This document shows positions 23,948 to 36,018 of a stretch of 64,000 nt of DNA, piece after piece (within the stretch, counting starts at the first letter, position 1; every line of letters begins with the position of its first letter). The notes beneath the pieces were generated by a model, which worked only from the letters and a program-made list of their open reading frames with translations, searched no databases and had not been told where the DNA came from. Source of the stretch: Aquilaria yunnanensis (Eukaryota; Streptophyta; Magnoliopsida; Malvales; Thymelaeaceae); NCBI GenBank assembly GCA_039654915.1, contig CM077597.1, positions 83,640,001 through 83,704,000 of the forward strand. The letters run 5' to 3'. The position numbers and the translations under genes are program-made.

Positions 23948-24805
23948 TGATAGCCGAAGGGCTTTCGCCTCTCCCAGTACGTACTTCCCGCCGAAGTTGT
24001 GTTCGGGAAGCCTAGCATAGCCCGAAAAGAAGCACTGTCATTGACCTCGGCAGGAGCGAAGTTGAGCACCACGAAGTCAGGGCTTCGGCTAATACGCCAT
24101 GAAATCCAAAGGTATTGCCGGCTCCTTCGGGGGACCAAACGGATCGTCTTCGGGACAGAGGCCTAGCCCTTACAAGCAGGAGAGAATCCTCCGAAGGCAA
24201 AACCACCGAACTAAAGGACTCCCCCAACTACGAGCATAACTCCTGAAGAATGGCATCCATACCAAAGGACAACCTCGCCCAGAGGACTTCGGGAGTACGG
24301 CATGAGCATTTAAGGAGCCTCTGACATGTCACCCACAGATGTTACATGCTGCCCCAAATAGCGGTCTGACATGCCAACCCCGTCCAGGTCTTGTCACGAC
24401 CTGTCTCGGTTCAAGGCTCAAGGAGCCTGCCACTGGCTACTTGTCCCCTACGCCAGAAACTCAGAAAAGATCCGACCGAACACATGTCGTCATCTGAACG
24501 GGCTGGGCACTCCTATAAATACCAGGGAATAGACCCTGGCAAACGGTTCGACTCCTCCTCCTTGAGAAAACACAAACAGGCAAGGCCACTAAACTTCCTA
24601 GTGCTCCCCCTCTTTTACCTCTCAGGACATTGACTAGGGCGTCGAAGGCTCCTCCCCGGAAAAACACCCCGAGGACCTCCTAACCCTCTTTTCTGAGTAT
24701 TTTCAGGCACACTCCCCTGGGAAATTTGAGCTCCAAACGTTCTCCCCCTCAGGAAGTCCTTCCCGGAGTCACAATGTCTTCCGACGAAGATGCCGCCGGG
24801 CATCA
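23948..24805 (+). repeat. 5' LTR of element E
   Basis: 858 bp, begins TGATAGCCGAAGGGCTTTC and ends GGGCATCA. It has a CACATG variant of the G-box (about 24481) and CTATAAATA near 24513. The terminal GATGCC-GCCG-GGCATC is a perfect 6-bp hairpin. Its sequence is clearly diverged from A, B, C and F, so it is a separate subfamily. Confidence 0.9.
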
Positions 24806-25111
24806 TTTGGCACCGTCTGTGGGAACCCACCCTCAGGTCACCATCATTGAGACTCGGTGTTCCAACGACAAGGGACTCCCGAGGTCCCCGTCCACGCTTG
24901 AAGTTCAACCGGCTATTGAGCAAACCATTCCAGGGACTTCTTTGCCGGAGGAGGAGCGTCCTCTTGTCATCACCATGAGTTTTCTGCGCGACTTTCAACT
25001 GTCTGTTGTGGCTGAAATGACGCAACAGATAGATCGAAGGTGGCCGCAACCAACTCAGGCCCAAAGGCCTCCCTCACCAGCACACCCTTGGGAGAAAAGT
25101 CCCAAGCCAAC
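24774..25111 (+). pseudogene. Element E gag, N-terminal fragment
   Basis: Starts at an ATG exactly 32 nt before the LTR end (MSSDEDAAGHHLAPSVGTH) and runs through the MSFLRDFQ and EMTQQIDRRWPQ conserved blocks until it meets element F's LTR at 25112. No stop precedes the junction. The rest of gag-pol is absent from the window. Confidence 0.88.
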
Positions 25112-25981
25112 TGATGGCCAGGGGCCTCATTGTTTATAGTCATGGTGACTGGTGGAGAGACTTCTGGGAGGAAGAACGCCTGGTGGAATGGATAGCCCCA
25201 AGGAGAGTGCCTGAAAGCTTAGAAACAAAGGGTTAGGAGGCCCCCGGAGTGTTTTTCCGGGGGGGGAGCCTCCGACGCCCAAGTCAGTGGTGGCTGAGAA
25301 AAGGCAGAGGAAATAGCACAAAGGGCTGAAGAGTCTCGCCTGATAGTTTTCTCAGAGTGTGGGAGCAGTGTCTGGCCAACCAACCAGCCTCCTGCCCAGT
25401 ATTAATTCCTGGTATTTATAGGAGCGCCTAGCCCGTTCAGATTGTGACACGTGTTCGGTCGGATATTCCTGACTTTCTGGGCATAGGGGACAGATAGCTG
25501 GTAGTAGGTTGCCTTGAGCCACGTGCTGAGATGGGCCATGATGCGATTCTGATGGCGTCCGTGTGTCAGAGCACCTATTGAGGCGGCTTTATGATGTCTA
25601 TGAAAGGACGTGTCAGAGGCTTCCTTAAACGCTTCCATAGATGTTCCTGCCGTACTCCCGAGGTCCCTGGGTGAGGTCGTCCTTTAGTTCGGACAGAGCC
25701 TCTTCGGGAAACAAGCCCTCAGTTCGGGGATTCCCAGTTTCAGGGAGTTCCGCCTTCGGGGATATCATGTTCGGCTCGCCATGTCTGGTGCCGCTTTTCC
25801 GAAGGCGATCTGTTCACAACCTTGGGGGGCCGAGTAGTGTTTCCTGGCGTGCCGGGCTCGGAGCTCTTCGGCTATCTCCCGAGGTGCCTGATCGCACCTT
25901 TTCTCGGGTAGCGCCAGCTTCTTCTGGCCATCATTATGGCAGGGAGTTCGGCCAGATAGAGGCGATAGCCTTTGGCTATCA
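25112..25981 (-). repeat. 3' LTR of element F
   Basis: 870 bp on the minus strand, closely related to the LTR of A, ending at GGCTATCA (plus strand) next to the PPT. It lacks about nine bases present near 35860 in the other F LTR and has several more substitutions than the A pair shows, consistent with a separate insertion. Confidence 0.9.
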
Positions 25982-26650
25982 CATGCCCCCCTTTGGAAAG
26001 CCGAAGTGAAGACTTCGGTTTTGCATCTCTTTCCGAGGTTGTATATGGGAGTTTCTTTGGAAGCTTAACCTGTTCCGAGGATGCGCCTTTTGCCCGAAGA
26101 TCATGGGCTTTTCGGCCTTGGCCTGTTCTTTGTTTCTGCAGGTCTGCTTGGCCAACCGTGTCAGTCTGAGCGGCGCGTCCCAGTTTTCCAGGGATGTCAG
26201 AAGACGTGTCCCAGCTTGCAAGGGACGTTTGGAGGACGTGTCCCCCTTTTTCACGCAGCGGTTGACACGTGGCGTTTTGCCATTGGAGGAGAGTCGCGTC
26301 GGTTACAGAGGGCGCGCCTTTTCAGGTGCAGAGAGCAGTTACGGCGACGGTTCACCTCCAAAGGGTACTTATGACGATGTTTCGGTTACCCACCTCTGGC
26401 TTATAAATAGCCCACTCCATCATAAGTTCCTTTTGCTTTCTCTTCTGCTTTGCCCCTGTTCTTTGCACTTTCTTGCTTTCTGTGGCGGAGCTACCTTAAT
26501 CAGAGCTTTTTTCCAGCCAGCTTTCACGACGGCGTCCTCAGATTTTGGCAAATCTTTTGGTGGGTTTTTGTTTTTCAGAGCGCTTTGATCCCTGTGTTCT
26601 TTTGAGTTTTTCTCTGGAAACTGTTTTCTTCCATTTTCAAACTCATTTTT
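25982..26650 (+). promoter_or_regulatory. Promoter region of element F antisense gene
   Basis: After the PPT there is one clear copy of the roughly 75-bp upstream repeat, then CTTATAAATAGCC at 26399-26411, about 245 nt before the ATG at 26651, in the same context as in A and B. No other gene is seen here. Confidence 0.7.
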
Positions 26651-29054
26651 ATGTCAAAAATGCCCATTCCTGAGAGCTGGCAGCCTCTTTTAGCCCATCC
26701 TTATTGCACCACCCCCGAAAAGTTAGAGAGGTGGAAGAAAAAATTCTTTCTTCCCTCTTACGCCATTACTAGGCTGCCTCATTCTAGCCATTATGCTTTT
26801 TCAAACCACAGTAAGGAAGTTACCATTTTCCGAGCCCAGCTGAAGGCCGGTCTTCGGTATCCTCCCCCGAAGATGGTGTGCGAGTTCTGCAAATTTCATG
26901 GCATTGCTGTGAACCAGCTTCCTCCGAACTCGTTCTGCTATTTTAACGCCTACCTCTACATGTGTGGCGTCTTCGGGATAGAACCCAATTTCAGAATCTT
27001 TATGCAGTATTACAAGCTCTCTGTGGTCCCGAAGGGTGGCTTCTATTTCATGCTACCTCGGGGATCCGGGAGCAAGAAATTCATGTTCACCTTCGCCACT
27101 AAAGATAGCTGGCGGGGGTGGCAATAGAAGTTTTTCTTCATGAAGATGGACGAGGCCTGGTCGTACGTTCCGACCAAATGGCCTTAGGGAACACTGGATG
27201 TGGACGTTGCTGATCCGAGGATGGTGCTGACCCCAGAGTTAGCTCCCTTGTTCGCGGATTTCGACGGCCGCATTCGGGCTGTCTCTGACTGGGATCCCGA
27301 GGTCGTTCCGCTCGCCCTTTACCCTTTTCCAATCAACTGGAGGCTGATGACCGAAGAGGTCCTTCGGGAGCTAAAGGTGGTAAAGGAGCACGAGACTGAC
27401 CTCGGGATGCCGGCTCCCGCCATCGCCGGGAAGGATTCCTGGTTGGTCAAGCTTCTTAAGGAGGAAATTTCTTTCGAAGCGCTTGCCGAAAGTGAGTTAT
27501 CTTCTACTCCTTTACTGTTCTTTCCTTGGACTTACGCTGATGTTTCTCTGCTTTTTCAGAGATGGGCGACGCGACTGCCGCCTATTACAAGTCCCTTTTC
27601 ACCGGCCAAGTGGAGGAGGGCGATCAGACGAAGAAGGCATCTTCCCGAAGGTGGAAGTCTATTGGCGCAGGGCCTTCGAGGAAACGAGCAAAGAGAGCTA
27701 TTCTAGAAGAAATCCCCGAGGAGACCGCTGAGGAGCCTGGGACAGCCGAAGTTTCGGCGTCTGAGGCTGCTGCTTCCGAGGTCCTTCCAACCGACATCCC
27801 TCCTCAGAGTCTTACCGCGTCACAGGCCCTCCTTGATGTAGTGGTAGAAGTAACCTTCTGCTGAGGAGTGGCGCAAGCGGAAGGGCAAGGGCATTTCGGC
27901 TGAGGACTCCGAGAACGATGTTGTCGAGGTTTCGCCAGGTTTGTTTCCAGACGAAGTGTACTTCCTTTGTGTTTTCTGGATTGGCTTCTTTGTCTTTAAT
28001 CTCCTTCTCATCCTTATCACGCAGGGGAGTTGACTACCCCTGGCTGGGTGGCCGATCATGCTCGGAAATGAGCCCTTCGGGATGCCAAAATCCCGCAAGG
28101 GAAGATACCCAAGGAGCCTTTTTGGACGTTTACGGAGGACATGAATATGTACTCCGAGGACGTTCCTCAAATGGCTAAGGAAATTTCGAAAGGGGTGCTC
28201 ACCGAGGCCTCCTTCAAGGCTATAGCAGTGGCCCACCCGGGGGATAATACCCTCGCCGCAAAGATCACCGAGCATGCTGCTCAGGTATATCCTTCACAGC
28301 TCTTTCCCTTCAATTTTTTCCTAAGTGTTCGGCTCTTACTGACCTTGCGTTTATTTTTTTGCAGCTGATGGGGTACACCGCCTTTCTCCAAGTTCGGGTG
28401 GCCAGGGAGGTTGCTTTTCGAACTTCGGCCACTCGAACCATGAATGAGACGAGGACCGCACTCGCGGAGTCGGTCGCCAAAAACCAGCAGCTGAAAGAGG
28501 CTGCTGAGAAAGAAGTAGCTGCCCTTCGGGAGGAGTTCCGGAAGGAAAGAGAAGGACTTCAAAAGGACTCCTCCAGGAAGATCGCTGACCTCGGTGACCA
28601 AATAAAGGGGATGCTCGCCGCCAATGAAGATCTTCTCCAGTACAAGGCTGGTTCTGACGGCCGTATAGCGTCGTTGACGTGTGAGAATAACGCTCTCCGC
28701 GCCGAGGTCGAGTCGTTGAAGAAGGAGCCGAAGGGGGAGGAGCAGATAAAGGCGCTGGAGGAGGAGGTCGCGGATCTGAAGGACGAGCTTGACGACCTCG
28801 AGCTTGAGAAGAGCAAGTCTGATCAGATGAGCAAGGTCGCGTTCCAGGACGGCTTCTGCCTGGCTCGGCACCAGATTCTCCAGAGGTTCCCAGATCTAGA
28901 TCTCTCTTTTCTAGAGGGTATAAACATTCCTGGGGGACCTCGGTGGAAATGGTCCAAGGTCGAACATTTGAAACTTCCTCCTTCAATTCCAGCGCCGAAG
29001 GTGATGGAAAAGGGCGGGCAGACGAGTGGCTCTCGGGACGCCGCGAACCCTTAG
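26651..29054 (+). pseudogene. Antisense four-exon gene of element F (Transposase_28-like)
   Basis: Exons 26651-27491 (841 nt, equal to B), 27560-27938, 28025-28284 (260 nt) and 28365-29054 (690 nt, equal to A). All have GT-AG borders. It encodes MSKMPIPESWQPLL, the FCKFHGIAVNQLPPN block, the basic exon 2 and the coiled-coil exon 4 ending FQDGFCLARHQILQRFPD. Lesions: TAG at 27125 in GWQ, a one-base insertion near 27851 in exon 2, and TGA near 28068 in exon 3 (CGA in sister copies). It is convergent with the minus-strand pol of F. Confidence 0.85.
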
Positions 29055-29707
29055 CCAGTTTTAGGGCCCCTTTTCCTTCCCTTCTATTTTGTAATCCTTC
29101 TTCGGGCAGTTCTTTATTTTAAAGCAGCTTTGCTCTTAATGAGGATTTTTTGGCTGAGTCTTTTCTTGCAGGTTTCTTCATTTCCATTGTCCCGAACACG
29201 CTCGCTCAAGAGACTTCGGAAAACCTGCGATTAAAGAAACTTTTTTACCTTCCTTTGTCACGAGTGCGCTTGCTCGCAAGATTTTCTGGAAGGCCTGAAA
29301 AAATTTGACTAAGTCCTTTTGCAGGCTTTTGCATTTCCAATTTACCCCGAACATGATTGCTCAAGGGGCTTCGGAAACCTTCAGTCAAAATTTTTTGTTT
29401 TTCCAGTTGTCCCGAGCATGCTTGCTCAAGGGACTTCGGAAAACCTTTCGCGAGATTTTTCACTTCCAATTTTCCCGAGCATGTTCGCTCAAGGGAGTTC
29501 GGAAAATTATCTCTGCGCTGGCTACGGCGAGTACTTCTGCGAGATTTTTGTTTTCCATCTTTCCCGAGCATGATGGCTCAAGGGACTTCGGAAAGTCATA
29601 TCTATGCTTTATCATGGCGAGCGCCTTTGCGGAATTTGCATAATTTCTGTCCACTTAAGAATTTTTTCTCAAGGCCATTCTGCACAACATAACTCCTCTG
29701 CTCAACC
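29055..29707. repeat. Convergence zone of element F
   Basis: No gene is seen. It has repeats of CCCGAGCATG-TCGCTCAAGGGACTTCGG type (about 29195-29595), the inverted orientation of those in A and B, as expected for a minus-strand element. Confidence 0.75.
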
Positions 29708-32700
29708 TTAAGCGTAAAATTTTTTCAAGGCGTCTGAGTGCCAAGTGTTCTTCAATTCTACGCCTTCGGCGTCGCCAAGCTTGTACACGCCTTTTCGTAC
29801 TTCGTCGAGAACCAGATAGGGTCCTTCCCAGTTTGCGCGAAGTACGCCATGGGATGGCCTTCGGGGTGCGAAGTCAGCCTTTCGGAGAACGAGGTCTCCC
29901 TTCTTGATTTCTTTTGGCCTGGCCCGTAAGTTTACAGCCGCGGTCACTCTTTGCTGAAAAGCTTTTCTTCTCAGTTCGGCTATTTCTCTGTGTTCGGCCA
30001 TAAGATCGAGATTGGTTCTCAGGCCGAGGTCATTACTACCATCATCAAATACTTGCACCCGTACTGAAGGTTGAACTGCCTCTAGTGGGATAATGGCCTC
30101 TGTTCCGAAGACGAGTGAGAAAGGAGTCTCCCCTGTGGCTCTTCGGGGCGTCATTCGGTAGCTCCATAATACACTTTGGAGTTCTCCTGGCCATTTCCCT
30201 TTGGCTTCCCCTGGTCTCTTTTTCAGGCCATCTTTTACGGTCCTGTTCGATACTTCCACCTGCCCGTTGCTTTGGGGGTGAGCTGCTGGGGCGAAGTGCA
30301 TCTTTATTCCGAGGTCGCTGATGAATTCTTGGAAGCCTTTGTCTGTGAACTGGGATCCATTATCAGCTACTAGTACCCTCGGTATGCCAAATCTGCATAC
30401 GATGTTCTTCCATAGGAACTTCTGCACTTCTTTTGCCGAGATAGTTGCTAGTGGTTCTGCCTCCACCCACTTTGAGAAATAGTCCACTGCTACAACGCAG
30501 AATTTCACGCCTCCGGGTGCTGTGGGGAGTGGCCCAATAAGGTCTATACCCCAGACTGCGAAGGGCCAAGGATAGTCTGCCGAAGTTACCATTTTCGAGG
30601 GTGTCCTCTGGATTTTCGCGTGTCTCTGGCAGCTACCACATTTCCGAACAAACTGTCTTGCGTCCTTTCTCGGGGTAGGCCAGAAGTATCCTTGGCGGAG
30701 TATTACTGCTGCCACGGCATCAGTTCCAATGTGTGAACCACACATGCCTTCGTGAACTTCTTCAAGGACCTTTTCAGTATCCTTATCATCCACACATGTT
30801 TGCAGCGGATTTGCATATTCGTGCCGATATAACTCTTTGCCAATCAGGAAGAATCTTCCGGAACGTTTTCGCAGTCTTGCAGCATCGCCGGGGTCTTCGG
30901 GGAGCAAATTCTCTGCAAGGTATCTTTTTATTGGGTCTTTCCATCCTGTTCCCGAGGTCGTCATGCTCAGCACTGAGATGCTCGGATGGTCTAGCACCTC
31001 GGTCTATGTTTTTGACTTCGCCAAGCAATCTGCTTCAGTGTTATTCCGCCGAGGTACATTTTCGATCCGTACGGCGTCAAACTCTTGGATGAGCTTTGCT
31101 ACTAGCTCATGATATTTTGCCAAAATTGGGTCCTTCGCCCCATAATCTCCTGCCGTCTGCCGAACTACCAGCTGGGAATCGCTGTGAGCCTTTAAGCTTC
31201 TCACGCCAATCTTTCTGGCCAAGCGCAATCCCGCTATGAGGCCTTCATACTCAGGTACATTATTGGTGACGTTGAAGCTGAACTTGATAGCCTCCATTAA
31301 CTCCAGGCCTTCGGGGCCCCTGATAACCACTCCGGCTCCCTGGTGTTCGGACCCGAGGCTCCGTCTTCGTGCAAGGTCCATTCTGGCTCACGCTCTTTTG
31401 GATCCGAGTGGCTCTCCTCAGTGGTGGGTATTTCGGCGATAAAATCTGCCAAGGCTTGAGCTTTTTATGGCCTTCCGAGGCTCATACGTGATTTCGTGTC
31501 CGCCCAACTCTATGCACCACTTGGAGAGCCTTCCCGAATGGTTAACTTTTTTCACAACATCCCACAGCGGAAGACTACTTCGGACAATGATGGGGTGAGC
31601 CTGAAAGTATGGTCGCAGCCTTCTCCCTGCAAGCACCAAGGCGTATGTAGCTTTTTGAAGCAAAGGGTACCTGACTTCGGCGCCATGCAGGGAATTGCTG
31701 ACATAGCAGACCGGCCATTGCTTTGACCCTTTTTCTTTCACGAGGACCGAGCTCACAGCTTTTTTTGTGACGGCGAGGCAGGCGCTCTTCCTCTCGAGGT
31801 TGCCGCAGGGTCGGCAGGCTGGCTAAGTAGACTTTGAGTTCTTCCCAGGCTTTTTGGCAATCTTCATCCCAAGGATGATCATTTCTTCCGAGGTCGCCTT
31901 CCATCTTCGTTGCCTTTGTGAGGACTTTGAAGAGAGGTCTAGTCCTATCTCCGTACCTGGAAATAAACCTGCTCAGAGAGGTTATTCTTCCGGTGAGTCT
32001 CTGCACATCCTTGACTGTGGTAGGAGTTCGAAACTCAAGCAGAGCCTTAATCTTCTCGGGGTTAGCGTCGATGCCGCTTTCAGATACCATGTACCCAAGG
32101 AATTTTCCCGAGGTCACCCCGAAGATGCACTTCTCAGGATTAAGGCGGATCCCGAAGCCTCTGAGGTTTTGGAAGGTTTCCTCTTGCTCTTGACTATCAT
32201 ATCATCAACACGCACTTCCATGTTTCTCCCTATCTGGTCTTTGAAGACCTTGTTCATCAGCCTCTGGTAGGTGGCTCCTGCATTTTTGAGCCCGAATGGC
32301 ATTCTGATACAGCAGTACTTTCCTCCCTCGGTGATGAAGGCAGTCTTCTCTTCATCTTCGGGGTCCATCCTTATCTGATGGTAGCCACTGAAGGCGTGTA
32401 GGAAACTTAGGAGCCCATATTCAGCAGTTGAATCTACCAGTTGACCTATTGGCAGCAGGGGGTATGAGTCTTTCGGGCAAGCATCGTTCAAGTTTCTGAA
32501 GTCGATGCACATCCGGAGTTTGCTGCTACCTTCTTTCGTGGTGATGACCACGTTGCTTAACCACTCGGGGTACTTGTCCTCCCTGATAACTTCAGCATCT
32601 AGGAGACGCTGGACTTCGGTTTTGACAAAGTTGCTTTTTGTGGGCTGAGATGCTTTGTTTCTTTCGCCGGACAGGCCTTGCTTCCGGACTTACTTTGAGG

Positions 32701-35171
32701 CTATGCTGTATTATGCCAGGGTTCACCCCCGGCATATCTTTTGGCGAGTAGGCAAACAGATCTTTATTTTCCAGCAGAAAGGATACAAGGTTTTCCTTGT
32801 CACCTTCGGCCAAGCTCTTCCCTATTCGGGTAGATCGACCTGGGACAAGCTCTATTGCTTCCATTTCTGTTTTGGCGAGATCTTCTTTTTGGCCTTTTTC
32901 TGGTGCCCTTGCCTCCATCGTTTGCGCGAGGTTGCTTGCCGGAGCTTTTCACGCTTTTACAAACACCTTTCTTTCCTCGGCTTGGTCTATGAATACCTCT
33001 GCATCTTCATCCTTGGCGGCGAATGTGACAGTCAAGTACTTCTCATCAGGGCGAATATGCAGATTCCCCATTGTCTGCCTTCCAAGGATGGCGTTGTACG
33101 AGGATGGGACGTTCACGACGATGAATCTAGCCATTGTGGAGGCATACCACTCAGCTGTTCCGTTCACCGAAGTCCCTTTCATCATCAGCCGGAGGTCGAT
33201 CCATCCGAGGACGGGGAGTTCGGATGGTCCAACCCCAAAAGTGGGGGAAGTGACAGGCTTCAGTTCGCTGCTGGAGATGCCCAAGCTCAGCAGCAGGTGC
33301 GAGAATAGGACGTCAGTATTTGAGCCATCATCAAGCAATACTCTTTTGACGTCCTAGTTCCCTACTCTCGCCATAATCAGTAGTGGATCGTCGTGGGGGA
33401 AGACGACGGTGGAGCCATCTTTGCAAGCCAGCTTCTTTGATGGACTTTGATACTCCATGACTGCAATTTCTCTGGCTTCCCGCTTTCTTTCCGAGGATGG
33501 GAGCCTCGTGGTGATGGTTTGGATAACCCCTGCTGGATGTGGAGGGCGCTTTTTTGGACTTCTATTTCTCCGCCTGTCGGAGTCATAGTCCTCATCTTCG
33601 GCCCTTTCTTCCTCCATTTTTCTGCCTTTCGGGGATGGCATCCTCAGGTATTTCCGAAGTTGGCCATTTTTTATCAGTGGCTCTATGTACTTCTTCAGCT
33701 GGAAGCAGTCTTCGGTGTCATGACCGTGGTCGCGATGAAACTGGCAGAACTTCTTTGCATTTTTTCTTATTACCGGCGGTCAGGGCCCTTGGTCGTCGGA
33801 TCTGCGTCCCTTGCCTTTCCAGCGCCATTAGAATGTTGGTCCGTGAAGTGCTCAATGGTGTGAAACTTTGAGGTTTCCTTCCTCGCATCCTCCGAGGTCG
33901 TCCTGCGTATTCGGTAGGATGCCGAGCTTGTTGACTGGACTCTTCGGGGCGGTGGTGATTAGACTTCGGCCCAGCCATTCTTAGTTCTTCGGCGGTCATG
34001 TGCTGTTCTGTTCTTCGGTTAAATTCTCCGAGGGTCTCCGGGGGTCCTTTGAGAACTCGTAGAACAGCTGTGAGTCTCGCCGAAGGCCTTGCGTCATGGC
34101 AAGAATGCGGATTTCGGGCCTGAAGTCTGGGACACTTAGAGCTTTCCTGTTGAATCTTTCGACATAGTCTCGGATGGTTTCTCCATTCCTCTGCTCTATG
34201 TCGAACATCTGCACAGGCATCTTCGCCGTAGGTGTGCTCCCAATGAATTGCTGTGTGAAGGCCGTGGACAACTCCTGGAACTCAGTGATGGTTCCTGAAG
34301 GCAAGGAATTATACCACGCCGTGGCTGGCCCTGTGAGGGTGACTTCGAAGCACTTGCACATGGTAGCATCGTCAGCACCGTGTATTATCATGCTGCGCCT
34401 GTACTTCGTCAGATGGGCCTGTGGATCAGTACGGCCATCATAAATCTCCAACCGAGGTACCCTGAAGCCACCTGGCATGGCTGCCTCAACAACGTCCTGA
34501 ATGAATGGTGAGTCATCTTCGCAGCATGTTCCCGAGAGTCTGGCCCAGACGGGTTTTCTGGCCACTTCCTTCTCCGCTCTGTCCAGCCGTGCTAGTATCC
34601 TCTTCATTAGCACTGTGGCGCTAGGGCCTTCTTCAGGGAATGGAGATCGCCGGCGCCTCTTCGGGGGGCGAGTTCGGCGCTGAGGGGACAAGGACCTCGG
34701 CTCAGGCGACGAACTGCTTCGCTGTGAAACTCTCGGTCGCTTGCACCCGGTTTGTCCCACAGGCCGTTTCCCGAGGGCTATATCTTCTGTGGATGATTCT
34801 TCGCGAGGGTCTCCACTCCCCGAACTGCGATGTGTAGGCTTGGGGCTTTTCTCCCGAGGGCGTGTCGTTGAGGGGGGTCTCTCGGCCTGTGCTCGCTGTG
34901 CCCACCTTCGGTCGATCTGCTGGGTCATTTCAGACACGACTGAACGCTGAAAGTCCCTCAAGAAGCTCATGGTGATTACCAGAGGGCGGTCTTCCTCAGG
35001 TGCAGAAGTCCCTGGGAGTGTTTGCTCAGCAGCCAGTTGTATCTCAGGCGCGGACGGGGACTTCGGGAGCCCCTTGTCCTTAGAACGCCGAGTCTCAACG
35101 ACGGCGATCTCAGATAGTCTTCCCACAGACGACGCCAAATGATGGCCAGGGGCCTCATCGTTTATAGTCAC
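29708..35171 (-). pseudogene. Element F gag-pol, heavily decayed
   Basis: Gag starts at 35171 inside the LTR (MTINDEAPGHHLASS). The gag domain, knuckle, protease (LDDGSNTDVLF), RT, RNase H and integrase (30997 to 29708 open) can all be traced. Lesions include a one-base deletion in a C run near 34043, a frameshift near 33745, TAG at 33354, TGA at 32949 (shared with element A), a one-base insertion near 32625, a deletion of roughly 30 nt after the RT VKSK motif near 32190, a deletion near 31785, and a stop before the integrase (Tyr to TAG near 31003). It is clearly dead. The integrase frame alone is uninterrupted and could be mistaken for a gene. Confidence 0.93.
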
Positions 35172-36018
35172 GGTGACTGGTGGAGAGACTTCTGGAAGGA
35201 AAAGCGCCCGGTGGAATGGATAGCCCAGAGGAGAGTGCCTGAAAGCTCAGAAACAAAGGGTTAGGAGGCCCCCAGAGTGTTTTTCCGGGGGGGGGAGCCT
35301 CCGACGCCCAAGTCAGTGGTGGCTGAGAAAAGGCAGAGGAAATAGCACAAAGGGCTTAAGAGTCTTGCCTGGTAGTTTTCTCAGAGTGTGGGGCCGTGTT
35401 TGGCCAACCAGCCAGCCTCCTTGCCAAGTATTAATTCCTGGTATTTATAGGAGGGCCTAGCCCGTTCAGATCGCGACACGTGTTCGGTCGGATGTTCCTG
35501 AATTTCTGGGCGTAGGGGACAGATAGCTGGTAGCAGGTTGTCCTGAGCCACGTGCTGAGATGGGCCATGATGTGATCCTGATGGCGTCCGTATGTCAGAG
35601 CGCCTATTCAGGCGACTTTATGACGTCTGTGAAAGGACGTGTCAGAGGCTTCCTTAAATGCTTCCATAAATCCCCTGCCGTACTCCCGGGGTCCCTGGGT
35701 GAGGTTGTCCTCTAGTTCGGACAGAGCCTCTTAGGGAAACAAGCCTTCAGTTCGGGGGTTCCCAGTTTCAGGGAGTTCCGCCTTCGGGGATATCATGTTC
35801 GGCTCGCTATTTCTGGTGCCGCTTTTCCGAAGGCTATATGTTCACAACCTTGGGGGGGCGAGTAGTGTGCTCGGGGTTTCCTGGCGTGCCGGGCTCGGAG
35901 CTCTTCGGCTATCTCTCGAGGTGCCTGATCGCACCTTTTCTCGGGTAGTGCCAGCTTCTTCTGGCCATCATTGTGGCAGGGAGTTCGGCCAGATAGAGGC
36001 GATAGCGTTTGGCTATCA
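35140..36018 (-). repeat. 5' LTR of element F
   Basis: 879 bp. In plus coordinates it begins TGATGGCC and ends GGCTATCA. CACGTG lies at 35477-35482, with CTATAAATA (minus) about 27 nt downstream in the direction of transcription. The right flank is GGCAT and does not match the left flank of the element. Confidence 0.9.

Larger units (their letters stand above)
25112..36018 (-). mobile_element. Element F: degenerate Tat-lineage retrotransposon, probably a recombinant of two insertions
   Basis: The minus-strand element has LTRs at 35140-36018 (5') and 25112-25981 (3'), PBS at 35122-35139 (with one change, TGGCGTCG), PPT at 25982-25995, gag-pol 35171 to 29708 and the antisense gene on the plus strand. 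The flanks are CCAAC (25107-25111) and GGCAT (36019-36023), which do not match. The flanking E sequences are also not contiguous: gag on the left and intron 2 of the antisense gene on the right. The simplest reading is two F-type insertions in E followed by recombination between them. Confidence 0.85.

Noticed and set aside
28281..28871. 196-codon minus-strand frame opposite exon 4 in F (and similar in A)
   Set aside because: Shadow of the coiled-coil exon; Glu/Lys-rich coding strand yields Leu/Phe-rich open antisense frames.
29708..30997. Integrase-only gene in F as a domesticated host gene
   Set aside because: It is continuous with decayed RNase H and RT upstream in the same element; the open stretch is chance survival.
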